Assembly: GCA_036001225.1 (NCBI GenBank)
Contig: DASYUM010000127.1
Location: forward strand, 1 to 8,262
Direction: 5' to 3'
DNA: 8,262 nucleotides
Source: DASYUM01 sp036001225
GTDB taxonomy: Bacteria; Methylomirabilota; Methylomirabilia; Rokubacteriales; DASRDR01
The notes below the pieces were generated by a model. That model was not told the DNA's origin, ran no database searches, and worked only from the letters and a program-made list of their open reading frames with translations. Numbering within the stretch: position 1 is the stretch's first letter; every line of letters begins with the position of its first letter. Positions 1 to 5,782 of this stretch are shown in pieces. The position numbers and the translations under genes were made by a program.

Positions 1-1432
1 AGGCGCCGTTCGACATGGCCAGGACGACGTCACCGGGCCGGGCGGCCCCGGCGACGTCGGCGACCAGGGCATCCACCGCGGAGTCGGCCCCGGCGTCGAT
101 GCCCTGGGCCCGAAGGGTGGCGGTCAGCGCGGCTACGTCGAGCTGCTGATCGGCCGGCACCCGGTCGTGGGGCTCGGGGATCTTGAGCCGGACCCGGGCG
201 GCCCCGGCGAAGGCCCGAGCGTACTCGGCCTGGTGGATGTTCCGCCGGCTCGTGTTCGAGCGTGGCTCGAACACGGCCCACAGCGGCCGTCCGGGGTAGC
301 TCGCGCGGACGGCGGCGATCGTCTCCCGGACGGCGGTCGGATGGTGGGCGAAATCGTCGATCACGGTGACGCCGCCGACCTCGGCCCGGACCTCCTGGCG
401 CCGCCGGACGCCGGCGAACGTGGCCAGCCCCTCCCGGATCTCGTCGAACCCCAGGCCCACGGCCCGGGCCGCCGCCACCACCCCCAGCGCGTTCTCCACG
501 TTGTGGGTGCCGCCGATCGGCAGGTGCACCGGGCCGAGCGCGCGGCCGGCTTCCCGGACCTCGAAGCCGGCGCCGTCGGGGCCGAGCCGGAGGCCGGCGG
601 CCACGTACTCCGCGCCGGCGCCCTCGCCGCCGTAGGTCACGACCCGCGCCCGGCCGGCCCGCGCCAGCTGCACCGCGCGCGGGTAGGCCGCGCTCACCGC
701 CAGGCAGCCGTCGGCGGGGAGCAGCGGCACGAACCGCGTGAAAGCGGACTCGTAGTGGGCGAGGTCGCGGTAGATGTCGGCGTGGTCGAACTCGATGCTG
801 GTCAGGATCGCCGTGCGCGGGCGGTAGTGGAGGAACTTCGGCCCCTTGTCGAAGTAGGCGGTGTCGTACTCGTCGCCCTCGACCACGACGTGCGGCCCGG
901 CGCCGAGCCGGTAGTTCGCCCCGTAGTTGCGGCAGACGCCGCCGACCAGGAAGGAGGGGTCGCGGCCGGCCGCGACCAGGACGTGGGCCATGAGGGCGGC
1001 CGTGGTCGTCTTGCCGTGAGTGCCGACGACCACGATCGGGTGCCGGTCGCGCAAGAAGAAGGCGCCGAGGGCGGCCGGGAAGCTCATCTGGGGAAGCCGC
1101 CGCTCGCGCACCGCGGTCGCCTCCGGATTCACGCGGCGGACCACGTTGCCGATGATCACCAGCTCGGGCTTGGCGCTGTCCAGATTGGCCGGGCTGTACG
1201 GGCTGAGCACCGGGATGCCCCAGGCCGCCAGCAGGTCGCTCATCGGCGGATAGACGTTCTGGTCGCTCCCGGTCACCGCATAGCCGGCGGTCTTGAGCAT
1301 CCCCGCGAACGGCGCCATGCCGCTGCCGGCGATCCCGATCAGGTGGATGCGGCGGACGCGGGTGGGATCGACGTCGGCGAGGACGAGCCCGTCGTCGGCG
1401 GCCGCGGCCGCCGCCGGGGGCTCAGCCGACAA
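1..1432 (-). CDS. mpl: UDP-N-acetylmuramate:L-Ala-gamma-D-Glu-mDAP ligase Mpl (3' end cut by window)
   Basis: Mur-ligase family enzyme of peptidoglycan recycling. In the cytoplasm it joins recovered murein tripeptide to UDP-MurNAc using ATP. I translated the minus strand by hand and got 477 residues. An N-terminal nucleotide-binding domain starts with IHLIGIAGSGM (about residues 29-39). The P-loop GTHGKTTT lies near 137-144, EFDHAD near 214-219, and GGTHNVENALG near 307-317. DDFAHHPTAVRET follows near 359-371, and FEPRSNTSRR near 388-397. The last two are typical of Mpl rather than MurC. The frame ends at MSNGA, the start of the conserved C-terminal motif, so only a few residues should be missing (E. 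coli Mpl is about 457 aa). The start is TTG at 1432, behind a strong Shine-Dalgarno; no other start codon lies between it and the nucleotide-binding motif. This leaves an Ala-rich N-terminal extension of about 25 residues. It overlaps the upstream serine hydrolase gene by 11 nt, so it is very probably cotranscribed with it and ldcA. Confidence 0.93.
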   Translation of the reverse strand, partial: MSAEPPAAAAAADDGLVLADVDPTRVRRIHLIGIAGSGMAPFAGMLKTAGYAVTGSDQNVYPPMSDLLAAWGIPVLSPYSPANLDSAKPELVIIGNVVRRVNPEATAVRERRLPQMSFPAALGAFFLRDRHPIVVVGTHGKTTTAALMAHVLVAAGRDPSFLVGGVCRNYGANYRLGAGPHVVVEGDEYDTAYFDKGPKFLHYRPRTAILTSIEFDHADIYRDLAHYESAFTRFVPLLPADGCLAVSAAYPRAVQLARAGRARVVTYGGEGAGAEYVAAGLRLGPDGAGFEVREAGRALGPVHLPIGGTHNVENALGVVAAARAVGLGFDEIREGLATFAGVRRRQEVRAEVGGVTVIDDFAHHPTAVRETIAAVRASYPGRPLWAVFEPRSNTSRRNIHQAEYARAFAGAARVRLKIPEPHDRVPADQQLDVAALTATLRAQGIDAGADSAVDALVADVAGAARPGDVVLAMSNGA

Positions 1433-2579
1433 GCCCGAGCTCCTCCACCACCGCGTCGTGGAAGCGCGGCCGGAACTGACGGATCCGCGTCTCGGCGCGG
1501 CCGAGCGCGGTGCGGTTGGTGCAGAGCGCGACCACCAGCCGGCGGGCTCGGTCGATCCACAGGCTACAGCCGGTGAACCCGAGATGCCCGACGGCGCCCG
1601 GCCCGACCTGCCCGACGTAGCGGCCGGCCGAGGCGCCGGCGGCGGCGTCGCCGGGCAGCCGGGTGTCGAAGCCGAGGGCGCGGGTGCCGCCCGGCGTCGC
1701 GGTGTCGCGGGCCAGCGCGCGCGCCCACAGCCCCGGCGGCGCCAGGCGGCCGGCCCCGGCCAGCTCGTCCAGCGCCGCCTGGCCGAAGGCGGCGACGTCG
1801 GCGGCGGTGCCGAAGAGGCCCGCGTGGCCGGCGACGCCGTCCATCACCCAGGCGTTGTCGTCGTCCACCTCGCCCGGCGGCGACGGGCGGGACGGCAGCG
1901 GCGCCCACGTCCCTTCCTGGCCCGGCGCCGGCGCGCGAGGCCGCGTGGCTCCGGTCGGCGCGATGTCGCCCGCCGGCCCGGGGGCCGCCGAGAGCCGCCG
2001 GAAGCCCGCGGCGAGTCCCAGCGGGCGGGCGACGCGCTCGGCCACGAGGGCGTCGAGCGGCGCCGCGCCGACGACCCCCAGCAACTCGCCCAGCACCAGG
2101 AAGCCGACGTCGCTGTAGATCGCCCGCGTCCGGAGCGCCAGCGCCGGCGACGTCGCCAGCGCCGCGTCCACCACCGCCCGGCGCGCCCCGGCCCGCACCG
2201 CCGGCGGACAATCAGGCGCGAACAGCGCCGGCCGCTCGCCCATCGCCGGCGCGAAGAGCGGGACGAACGCCGGCAGCCCCGACCGATGGGCGAGCAGGTC
2301 GCCCACCGTGATCCCGGCCGCGGCGACCGGCGTCCCCGGGAAGTGTCGCGACACCGCGGTCTCGGGCTCGACCTTGCCCTCGGCCCACAGCGAGAGGAAG
2401 ACGGCGGTGGTGCCCATGACCTTGGTGAGCGAGGCGAGGTCGAAGATCGTGCTCGCCGCCGCGCCGCCGGCGCCACCGTCGAACACGCGCTCGCCGCCGA
2501 GCCGCACCACCGCCCACCCGCGCGGGAAGACGCCCTCGGCCACGCCGGCGTGGAGAAGCGCCTGCAACCGGGCGGTCAC
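1422..2579 (-). CDS. Serine hydrolase, beta-lactamase fold (AmiE/PBP-like), cytosolic; candidate muropeptide amidase
   Basis: A 385-residue protein of the serine beta-lactamase/penicillin-binding fold (Pfam Beta-lactamase type). The nucleophile motif SLTK is at Ser50-Lys53. The second motif is YSD at 155-157, in place of YxN. The KTG-like strand motif is HLGFTG at 332-337. GHAGLFGTAAD near 251-261 is typical of this esterase/amidase branch. No signal peptide or membrane segment is visible, so it should act in the cytoplasm, unlike classical beta-lactamases. The GTG start at 2579 overlaps the ldcA stop (GTGA), and its own stop overlaps the mpl start, which implies translational coupling. Known: B. 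subtilis AmiE, an N-acetylmuramyl-L-alanine amidase, belongs to this fold. Inferred: lying between ldcA and mpl, it may cut peptide from MurNAc or trim muropeptides. A D,D-carboxypeptidase or esterase role remains possible. Confidence 0.87.
   Translation of the reverse strand: MTARLQALLHAGVAEGVFPRGWAVVRLGGERVFDGGAGGAAASTIFDLASLTKVMGTTAVFLSLWAEGKVEPETAVSRHFPGTPVAAAGITVGDLLAHRSGLPAFVPLFAPAMGERPALFAPDCPPAVRAGARRAVVDAALATSPALALRTRAIYSDVGFLVLGELLGVVGAAPLDALVAERVARPLGLAAGFRRLSAAPGPAGDIAPTGATRPRAPAPGQEGTWAPLPSRPSPPGEVDDDNAWVMDGVAGHAGLFGTAADVAAFGQAALDELAGAGRLAPPGLWARALARDTATPGGTRALGFDTRLPGDAAAGASAGRYVGQVGPGAVGHLGFTGCSLWIDRARRLVVALCTNRTALGRAETRIRQFRPRFHDAVVEELGLVG
1440..1446 (-). promoter_or_regulatory. 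Shine-Dalgarno of mpl, decides a TTG start
   Basis: On the minus strand GGAGGAG lies 7 nt before TTG (1432-1430). It sits inside the last codons of the serine hydrolase gene. It is among the strongest ribosome binding sites in the window and is the main reason for choosing the TTG start. Confidence 0.75.
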
Positions 2580-3499
2580 GCGGCGACCGCCGGCTCCAGG
2601 AACGTGATCGTGCCGGCGTCGCCGTCGAGTCGGACCCGGCAGCCGAGGGGGACGGCCACGTTCACCGCGCCGTGGCCGATGGGGAGGCCAACGACGCACG
2701 GGAGCCCGGTCTCGATGGCCAGCGCTCGGAGGACGTCGGCGCTCGCGTAGTCGGCGTCGGGCTCCTCGCAGTCGCTGAAATCGCCGAGGGCGATCCCCCG
2801 GACGCGATCGAGGATCCCGGCGAGGGCGAGCTGGATCCACATCCGGTCGAGCCGGTACGGCCGCTCCCCGACGTCCTCCAGCACCAGCACCGCCCCGTCG
2901 AAGGCCGGGAGGTACGGGGTGCCGACGAGCGCGGACAACAGCGCGAGGTTGCCGCCGAGCAGGGGGCCCTCGGCGACTCCGCCGATCAGGGGCGTGCCGG
3001 TCAGCGAGGGCGCCGGCGTCGTGGCCGACTCGAGGAGGTGGACGAGCCGGGCGACGGCGTCGGGCGGTTGTCGGCCGAGCTGGGTGAGCGTGGGGCCGTG
3101 GATGCTGACCCACCCGGCCGCCTGGAGCGCGAGGTGGAGCCCGGTCAGATCGGAGAAGCCGACGACCGGCTTCGGCCGGACCCCGCCGTCCCGGAGCTTG
3201 GGCCACAGCCGGGGCAGCAGCCGCATGGTCCCGTAGCCCCCGCGGGCGGCGAAGATCGCCTTCACCCCGTCGTCGGTGAGCGCGGCCGCCAGCTCGTCGA
3301 GCCGGCGGGCGTCGTCGCCGGCGAGGTAGCGCGTCCGCGCGAAGAGCCGGTCGTCGAAGACCGGGCGGTACCGCTCGGCGAGGACGCGCAAGCCGGCCTC
3401 GAACCGCTCGCGGTCGACCGGGCCGGCCGCCGCGACCACGGCGACCTTGTCGAAGGCCCGGAGCGGGGCGGGCTTCGTGAAGCGCTGGGAACCACTCAC
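2576..3499 (-). CDS. ldcA: Muramoyltetrapeptide (LD-) carboxypeptidase, S66 family
   Basis: Removes the terminal D-Ala from recycled murein tetrapeptides in the cytoplasm, giving the tripeptide that Mpl uses. The 307-residue product matches E. coli LdcA (about 304 aa). The S66 Ser-Glu-His triad is visible: nucleophile Ser116 in GFSD, Glu208 in LEDVGE, and His276 in IGHG. ARGGYG (85-90) and LLGGNLALL (180-188) are further family hallmarks. I chose GTG at 3499 rather than the longer frame from TTG at 3538. The extra N-terminus (GRVIPPATIGDA) is unlike the family, and the DNA encoding it carries a convincing promoter instead. No Shine-Dalgarno precedes this GTG. It is the first gene of the ldcA-serine hydrolase-mpl operon; its TGA overlaps the next GTG by 4 nt. 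Confidence 0.92.
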   Translation of the reverse strand: MSGSQRFTKPAPLRAFDKVAVVAAAGPVDRERFEAGLRVLAERYRPVFDDRLFARTRYLAGDDARRLDELAAALTDDGVKAIFAARGGYGTMRLLPRLWPKLRDGGVRPKPVVGFSDLTGLHLALQAAGWVSIHGPTLTQLGRQPPDAVARLVHLLESATTPAPSLTGTPLIGGVAEGPLLGGNLALLSALVGTPYLPAFDGAVLVLEDVGERPYRLDRMWIQLALAGILDRVRGIALGDFSDCEEPDADYASADVLRALAIETGLPCVVGLPIGHGAVNVAVPLGCRVRLDGDAGTITFLEPAVAA

Positions 3500-3509
3500 C
3501 GCGTCGCCG

Positions 3510-3538
3510 ATTGTAGCAGGCGGGATGACCCGCCCCAA
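3510..3538 (-). promoter_or_regulatory. Sigma70-type promoter of the ldcA operon
   Basis: On the minus strand TTGGGG (3538-3533) is followed by a 17-nt spacer and TACAAT (3515-3510). The -10 box ends 10 nt before the ldcA GTG. A start site 6-8 nt beyond the -10 box would give a 5' leader of only a few nucleotides. The -10 box and spacing are good; the -35 box is only half matched. Confidence 0.6.
3519..3534. repeat. Perfect 6-bp inverted repeat inside the ldcA promoter spacer
   Basis: GGCGGG (3519-3524) and CCCGCC (3529-3534) flank a 4-nt ATGA centre. The repeat lies almost entirely between the -35 and -10 boxes. It could be an operator, but a 6-bp GC-only repeat can arise by chance in DNA this GC-rich. 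Upstream of the transcription start it would not be a leader hairpin for ldcA, although it could end vapC transcription. There is no T-tract. Confidence 0.35.
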
Positions 3539-3566
3539 GCGGCGGCTCCTCCTTGGCTGGGAACAC

Positions 3567-3962
3567 CTAGGCCAAGACTTCCCGGGTCCTCAGCGCGGAA
3601 ACCTCCGCCAGCAGCTCGAAGTCGCGGTCGTGGTGCGCCACCGTCAGGCCGTGTCGGAGGGCGCATACCGCGATGAGGCAATCGACCCCCGAGCGGATCG
3701 ATAGGCCCGCGCGACGCGCGGCCCGGTAGAGATCAATGGCCTCGTCGAAGACGTCCTGACGCAGCGGAGACTCGACGATCGGAAAGGAGAGCATCGCCTG
3801 CCGGGCGACCCGGAAGGCCCGCTCCTCACGAAATCCCTGGAGCACCTCCTGGACAATCGGGAGACACGTTACGATCTCCTCGATCTCCGCCACCGACGGG
3901 AGAGCCACGCGGCTCGGCTTCCTGAACACCTCGATCCACACCGACGTGTCAACGAGCACCAC
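3567..3962 (-). CDS. vapC: VapC-type PIN-domain ribonuclease toxin
   Basis: Toxin of a type II toxin-antitoxin pair; VapC proteins are Mg-dependent endoribonucleases held inactive by VapB. The 131-residue protein opens with the PIN hallmark VLVDTSVWIE, with acidic residue Asp5. Further candidate metal ligands are Glu39 (IVQEVLQGF), Asp94 (SGVDCLIA) and Asp112/Asp114 (HHDRDFELLA). All four acidic positions look intact, so the enzyme should be active. The start is GTG at 3962, overlapping the antitoxin gene by 14 nt; a second GTG follows directly at 3959, but the first gives the family-like MVLVDTS beginning. No clear Shine-Dalgarno is seen, so translation is probably coupled to vapB. The RNA target cannot be read from sequence. 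The ldcA promoter lies in the 67-nt gap downstream. Confidence 0.9.
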   Translation of the reverse strand: MVLVDTSVWIEVFRKPSRVALPSVAEIEEIVTCLPIVQEVLQGFREERAFRVARQAMLSFPIVESPLRQDVFDEAIDLYRAARRAGLSIRSGVDCLIAVCALRHGLTVAHHDRDFELLAEVSALRTREVLA

Positions 3963-4182
3963 GCGTCCGTGCTCGCCGGCGACGCGCAGAGTCGTCCCGG
4001 ATCTCGGACAGATTGCCTTCCCACAACCCCGAGCCGGCCAGGTTCAGGATCGCGCCGGCCCGGACACGGCGAATGAACTCGTGCAGGGCGCGCTCCACCG
4101 CCTTCGAGTAGGTACGCTCGCCGCTCAACCGTAGAGCCTGCTCGAGAAGCTGTTCGTCAAGCACAAGATTTGTGCGTTTCAT
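3949..4182 (-). CDS. vapB: VapB-family antitoxin, ribbon-helix-helix type
   Basis: A 77-residue antitoxin that should bind VapC and the vapBC operator. The N-terminus MKRTNLVLDEQLLEQALRLS is the usual VapB strand-helix start. It continues with TYSKAVERALHEFIRRVRAG, then LNLAGSGLWEGNLSEIRDD, whose GLWEGNLSEIR stretch resembles the toxin-wrapping segment of this family (Pfam VapB_antitoxin type). The C-terminus ends in a run of Arg. ATG at 4182 is chosen because it gives the conserved beginning; the frame is also open far upstream, but only as antisense of the amidohydrolase gene. No Shine-Dalgarno precedes the ATG, and a promoter lies immediately before it, so the mRNA may be leaderless. The gene overlaps vapC by 14 nt. 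Confidence 0.88.
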   Translation of the reverse strand: MKRTNLVLDEQLLEQALRLSGERTYSKAVERALHEFIRRVRAGAILNLAGSGLWEGNLSEIRDDSARRRRARTRGAR

Positions 4183-4199
4183 GCGTATACGGTATAAGC
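4183..4199. promoter_or_regulatory. Candidate VapB operator (inverted repeat over the -10 box)
   Basis: GCGTATA (4183-4189) and TATAAGC (4193-4199) form an inverted repeat with one mismatch around a CGG centre. It covers the -10 box and touches the vapB ATG. Ribbon-helix-helix antitoxins commonly autorepress through AT-rich palindromes placed like this. This is also the only AT-rich patch nearby. Confidence 0.5.
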
Positions 4200-4217
4200 G
4201 TCCCCCGGTGGCGTCAA
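4189..4217 (-). promoter_or_regulatory. vapBC promoter
   Basis: On the minus strand TTGACG (4217-4212) is followed by a 17-nt spacer and TACCGT (4194-4189), then 6 nt to the vapB ATG. The -35 box is near consensus and the -10 box fits TANNNT. The predicted start site falls on or beside the ATG. An alternative -10, TATACC, with a 15-nt spacer is also possible. Confidence 0.55.
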
Positions 4218-4289
4218 GCCCGCGCGTGCACGACCCCCGATGGGCTACGACCTCTTGATCGAGCCGGCGACCGTCGCGCATCATCGAGA

Positions 4290-4307
4290 GGTCGGCGGCG
4301 CCCGACC
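4290..4307 (+). other. Small hairpin in the presumed amidohydrolase leader
   Basis: GGTCGG (4290-4295) and CCGACC (4302-4307) can pair around a 6-nt loop, 12 nt before the Shine-Dalgarno. It may stabilise the 5' leader or may be chance in GC-rich DNA. I see no riboswitch-like structure. Confidence 0.2.
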
Positions 4308-4319
4308 GCCGCACCCGAC

Positions 4320-4324
4320 GGAGG
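4320..4324 (+). promoter_or_regulatory. Shine-Dalgarno of the amidohydrolase, decides its start
   Basis: GGAGG lies 5 nt before ATG at 4330. It favours this ATG over the in-frame ATG at 4240, which has no ribosome binding site. Confidence 0.65.
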
Positions 4325-4329
4325 CTCCC

Positions 4330-5760
4330 ATGCCCAGGACGCTCATCCGCGCCGGCCACGTCGTCGCCTTCGACGGCCGCGGTCATCGTCTGCTCCGCGA
4401 CGGCGTGGTGGTGCTCGAGGGCGACCGCATCCTCCACGTCGGCCCGCGCTTCGAGGGGACGGTCGATGAGACCGTGGACGCCCGCCCCGGTGTCCTCACG
4501 CCCGGCCTCATCTCGACCCACGCCCACATCGCCGGCTCCCCGCTCGATCGCTCCTTCGTCGAGGACCGCGGCAACCCCCAGTTCTGGTACTCGGGCCTGT
4601 TCGAGATGCTGCCGGTGCGGAGCGCCGCCCAGGACGAGGAGGCGGCCCGCGCCTGCGTCGACTTCTCGATGGTCGAGCTGCTGCGCGGCGGCGTCACCAC
4701 GGTCATGGAGATCGGCGAGCAGGGCGAGTACGTCGTCGAGCGGGCCGGCCACTACGGCCTTCGGGTCTACATGGGGCTCGCCTTCCGGTCCGGCCGCTGG
4801 CGCACCCCGGACGGCCGCCGCGTCGTGTGGGAGTGGGACGAGGAGCGGGGGCGCCAGGGGCTCGAGCGGGCGATCGCCTTCCACAAGCGACACGACGGGG
4901 CCCACGGCGGCCTCGTCCGGTGCTTCTTCGCCCCGGCCCAGGTGGACACCTGCACCCCGGAGCTGCTCCAGGCCGCCAAGCGCGCGGCCGACGAGCGGCA
5001 GCGGCCCTTCCAGGTCCACGCCTCCCAGTCGGTCGTCGAGTTCGTCGAGATGCTCGGCCGCCACGGGAAGACGCCGGTCGCCTGGCTGCGCGACCTCGGC
5101 GTGCTGGGCCCGAACGCGATTCTCGGTCACGCGCTGATCATCGGCGGCTCGTCGTGGACCAACTACCCGCCCGGCGACCTGCAGGTGATGGCCGACAGCG
5201 GCTCGACGGTCGCCCACGCGGTCTGGGTCTTCGCCCGCCGCGGGGTGGTCATGGAGTCGTTCGCCCGCTACCGCCGGGCCGGCGTGAACCTGGCGCTCGG
5301 CACCGACACCAACCCCCAGAGCGTGATCGAAGCCATGCGCTGGGCCGCGGTCTGCTCGAAGATCGTCGAGCGGAACACGCAGGCGACCAGGGCCGCCGAC
5401 GTCTTCGACGCGGCCACGCTCGGCGGCGCCCGCGCCCTCGGCCGCGACGACCTCGGCCGGATCGCGCCGGAGGCCGCCGCCGACCTCGTCCTCTGGAAGG
5501 GCGCCTCCTGGGGCATGACGCCGCTCCGCGATCCGGTCAAGAACATCGTCTACAACGCGACCGCCGAGGACGTGGAGCGGGTGTGGGTGGGCGGACGGCT
5601 GGTGGTGGACCGGGGGCGGGTCTCCGCCGCCGACGAGGCCGCCATCGTGAGGGCCCTCCAGGCCGCCGGCGAGCGCATGTGGCCGCGCATGGGGCAGTTC
5701 GATTGGGCCGGCCGCGGCGCCGACGCCCTGTCGCCGCAGACCTACCCGGAGTGGTCATAG
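4330..5760 (+). CDS. Metal-dependent amidohydrolase, TRZ/ATZ/SAH-deaminase-like
   Basis: A 476-residue cytosolic hydrolase of the amidohydrolase superfamily. It starts with the usual small beta-domain (TLIRAGHVVAFDG, then GVVVLEGDRILHVG). The TIM-barrel motif THAHIAGS supplies metal ligands His64 and His66. Candidate ligands His230 (QVHASQS), His267 (LGHALIIG) and Asp326 (LGTDTNPQ) follow. The C-terminus closes with VERVWVGGRLVVDRGRV, typical of the cytosine/triazine/S-adenosylhomocysteine deaminase group. In that group the third His is usually followed by HxxE, with a catalytic Glu; here it is HASQ, with Gln233. The substrate is unknown, and deamination should not be assumed. ATG at 4330 has a good Shine-Dalgarno and gives a normal N-terminus. 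The histidine phosphatase begins 22 nt downstream on the same strand, so read-through into the next cassette is plausible. Superfamily placement is secure; substrate is not. Confidence 0.85.
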   Translation: MPRTLIRAGHVVAFDGRGHRLLRDGVVVLEGDRILHVGPRFEGTVDETVDARPGVLTPGLISTHAHIAGSPLDRSFVEDRGNPQFWYSGLFEMLPVRSAAQDEEAARACVDFSMVELLRGGVTTVMEIGEQGEYVVERAGHYGLRVYMGLAFRSGRWRTPDGRRVVWEWDEERGRQGLERAIAFHKRHDGAHGGLVRCFFAPAQVDTCTPELLQAAKRAADERQRPFQVHASQSVVEFVEMLGRHGKTPVAWLRDLGVLGPNAILGHALIIGGSSWTNYPPGDLQVMADSGSTVAHAVWVFARRGVVMESFARYRRAGVNLALGTDTNPQSVIEAMRWAAVCSKIVERNTQATRAADVFDAATLGGARALGRDDLGRIAPEAAADLVLWKGASWGMTPLRDPVKNIVYNATAEDVERVWVGGRLVVDRGRVSAADEAAIVRALQAAGERMWPRMGQFDWAGRGADALSPQTYPEWS

Positions 5761-5768
5761 GCTCGCGG

Positions 5769-5774
5769 TACCAT
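5769..5774 (+). promoter_or_regulatory. Possible -10 box before the phosphatase gene
   Basis: TACCAT lies 8 nt before the ATG at 5783, the same arrangement as at ldcA and vapB. No recognisable -35 box lies 16-18 nt upstream. AGGG at 5775-5778 could instead act as a weak ribosome binding site 4 nt before the ATG. Low confidence. Confidence 0.25.
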
Positions 5775-5782
5775 AGGGCAGC

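Noticed and set aside
167..1576. Long plus-strand open frame (469 codons)
   Set aside because: Its product is Arg/Pro/Gly/Asp-rich without recognisable motifs and lies antisense to mpl, whose motifs are unmistakable. Long stop-free shadow frames are expected at this GC content.
1293..2750. Long plus-strand open frame (485 codons)
   Set aside because: Antisense to the serine hydrolase and parts of ldcA and mpl; low-complexity Arg/Pro/Ala product, no domain.
3500..3538. Longer ldcA starting at TTG 3538
   Set aside because: The added 13 residues are unlike the family and the DNA fits a -35/-10 promoter; the protein from GTG 3499 has the normal length.
2672..3676. Plus-strand open frame (334 codons)
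   Set aside because: Antisense to ldcA, whose catalytic triad is visible; composition is that of a shadow.
4255..4284. Possible amidohydrolase promoter TTGATC - 18 nt - CATCAT
   Set aside because: The -10 box lacks the leading T and the fit is no better than expected by chance; the true promoter could lie anywhere between 4200 and 4300.
4240..4329. Amidohydrolase start at ATG 4240
   Set aside because: No ribosome binding site there, whereas ATG 4330 has GGAGG at the right distance and yields the normal N-terminal strand.
3949..5217. 422-codon minus-strand frame
   Set aside because: Only its last 77 codons are real (vapB). The rest is antisense to the amidohydrolase.
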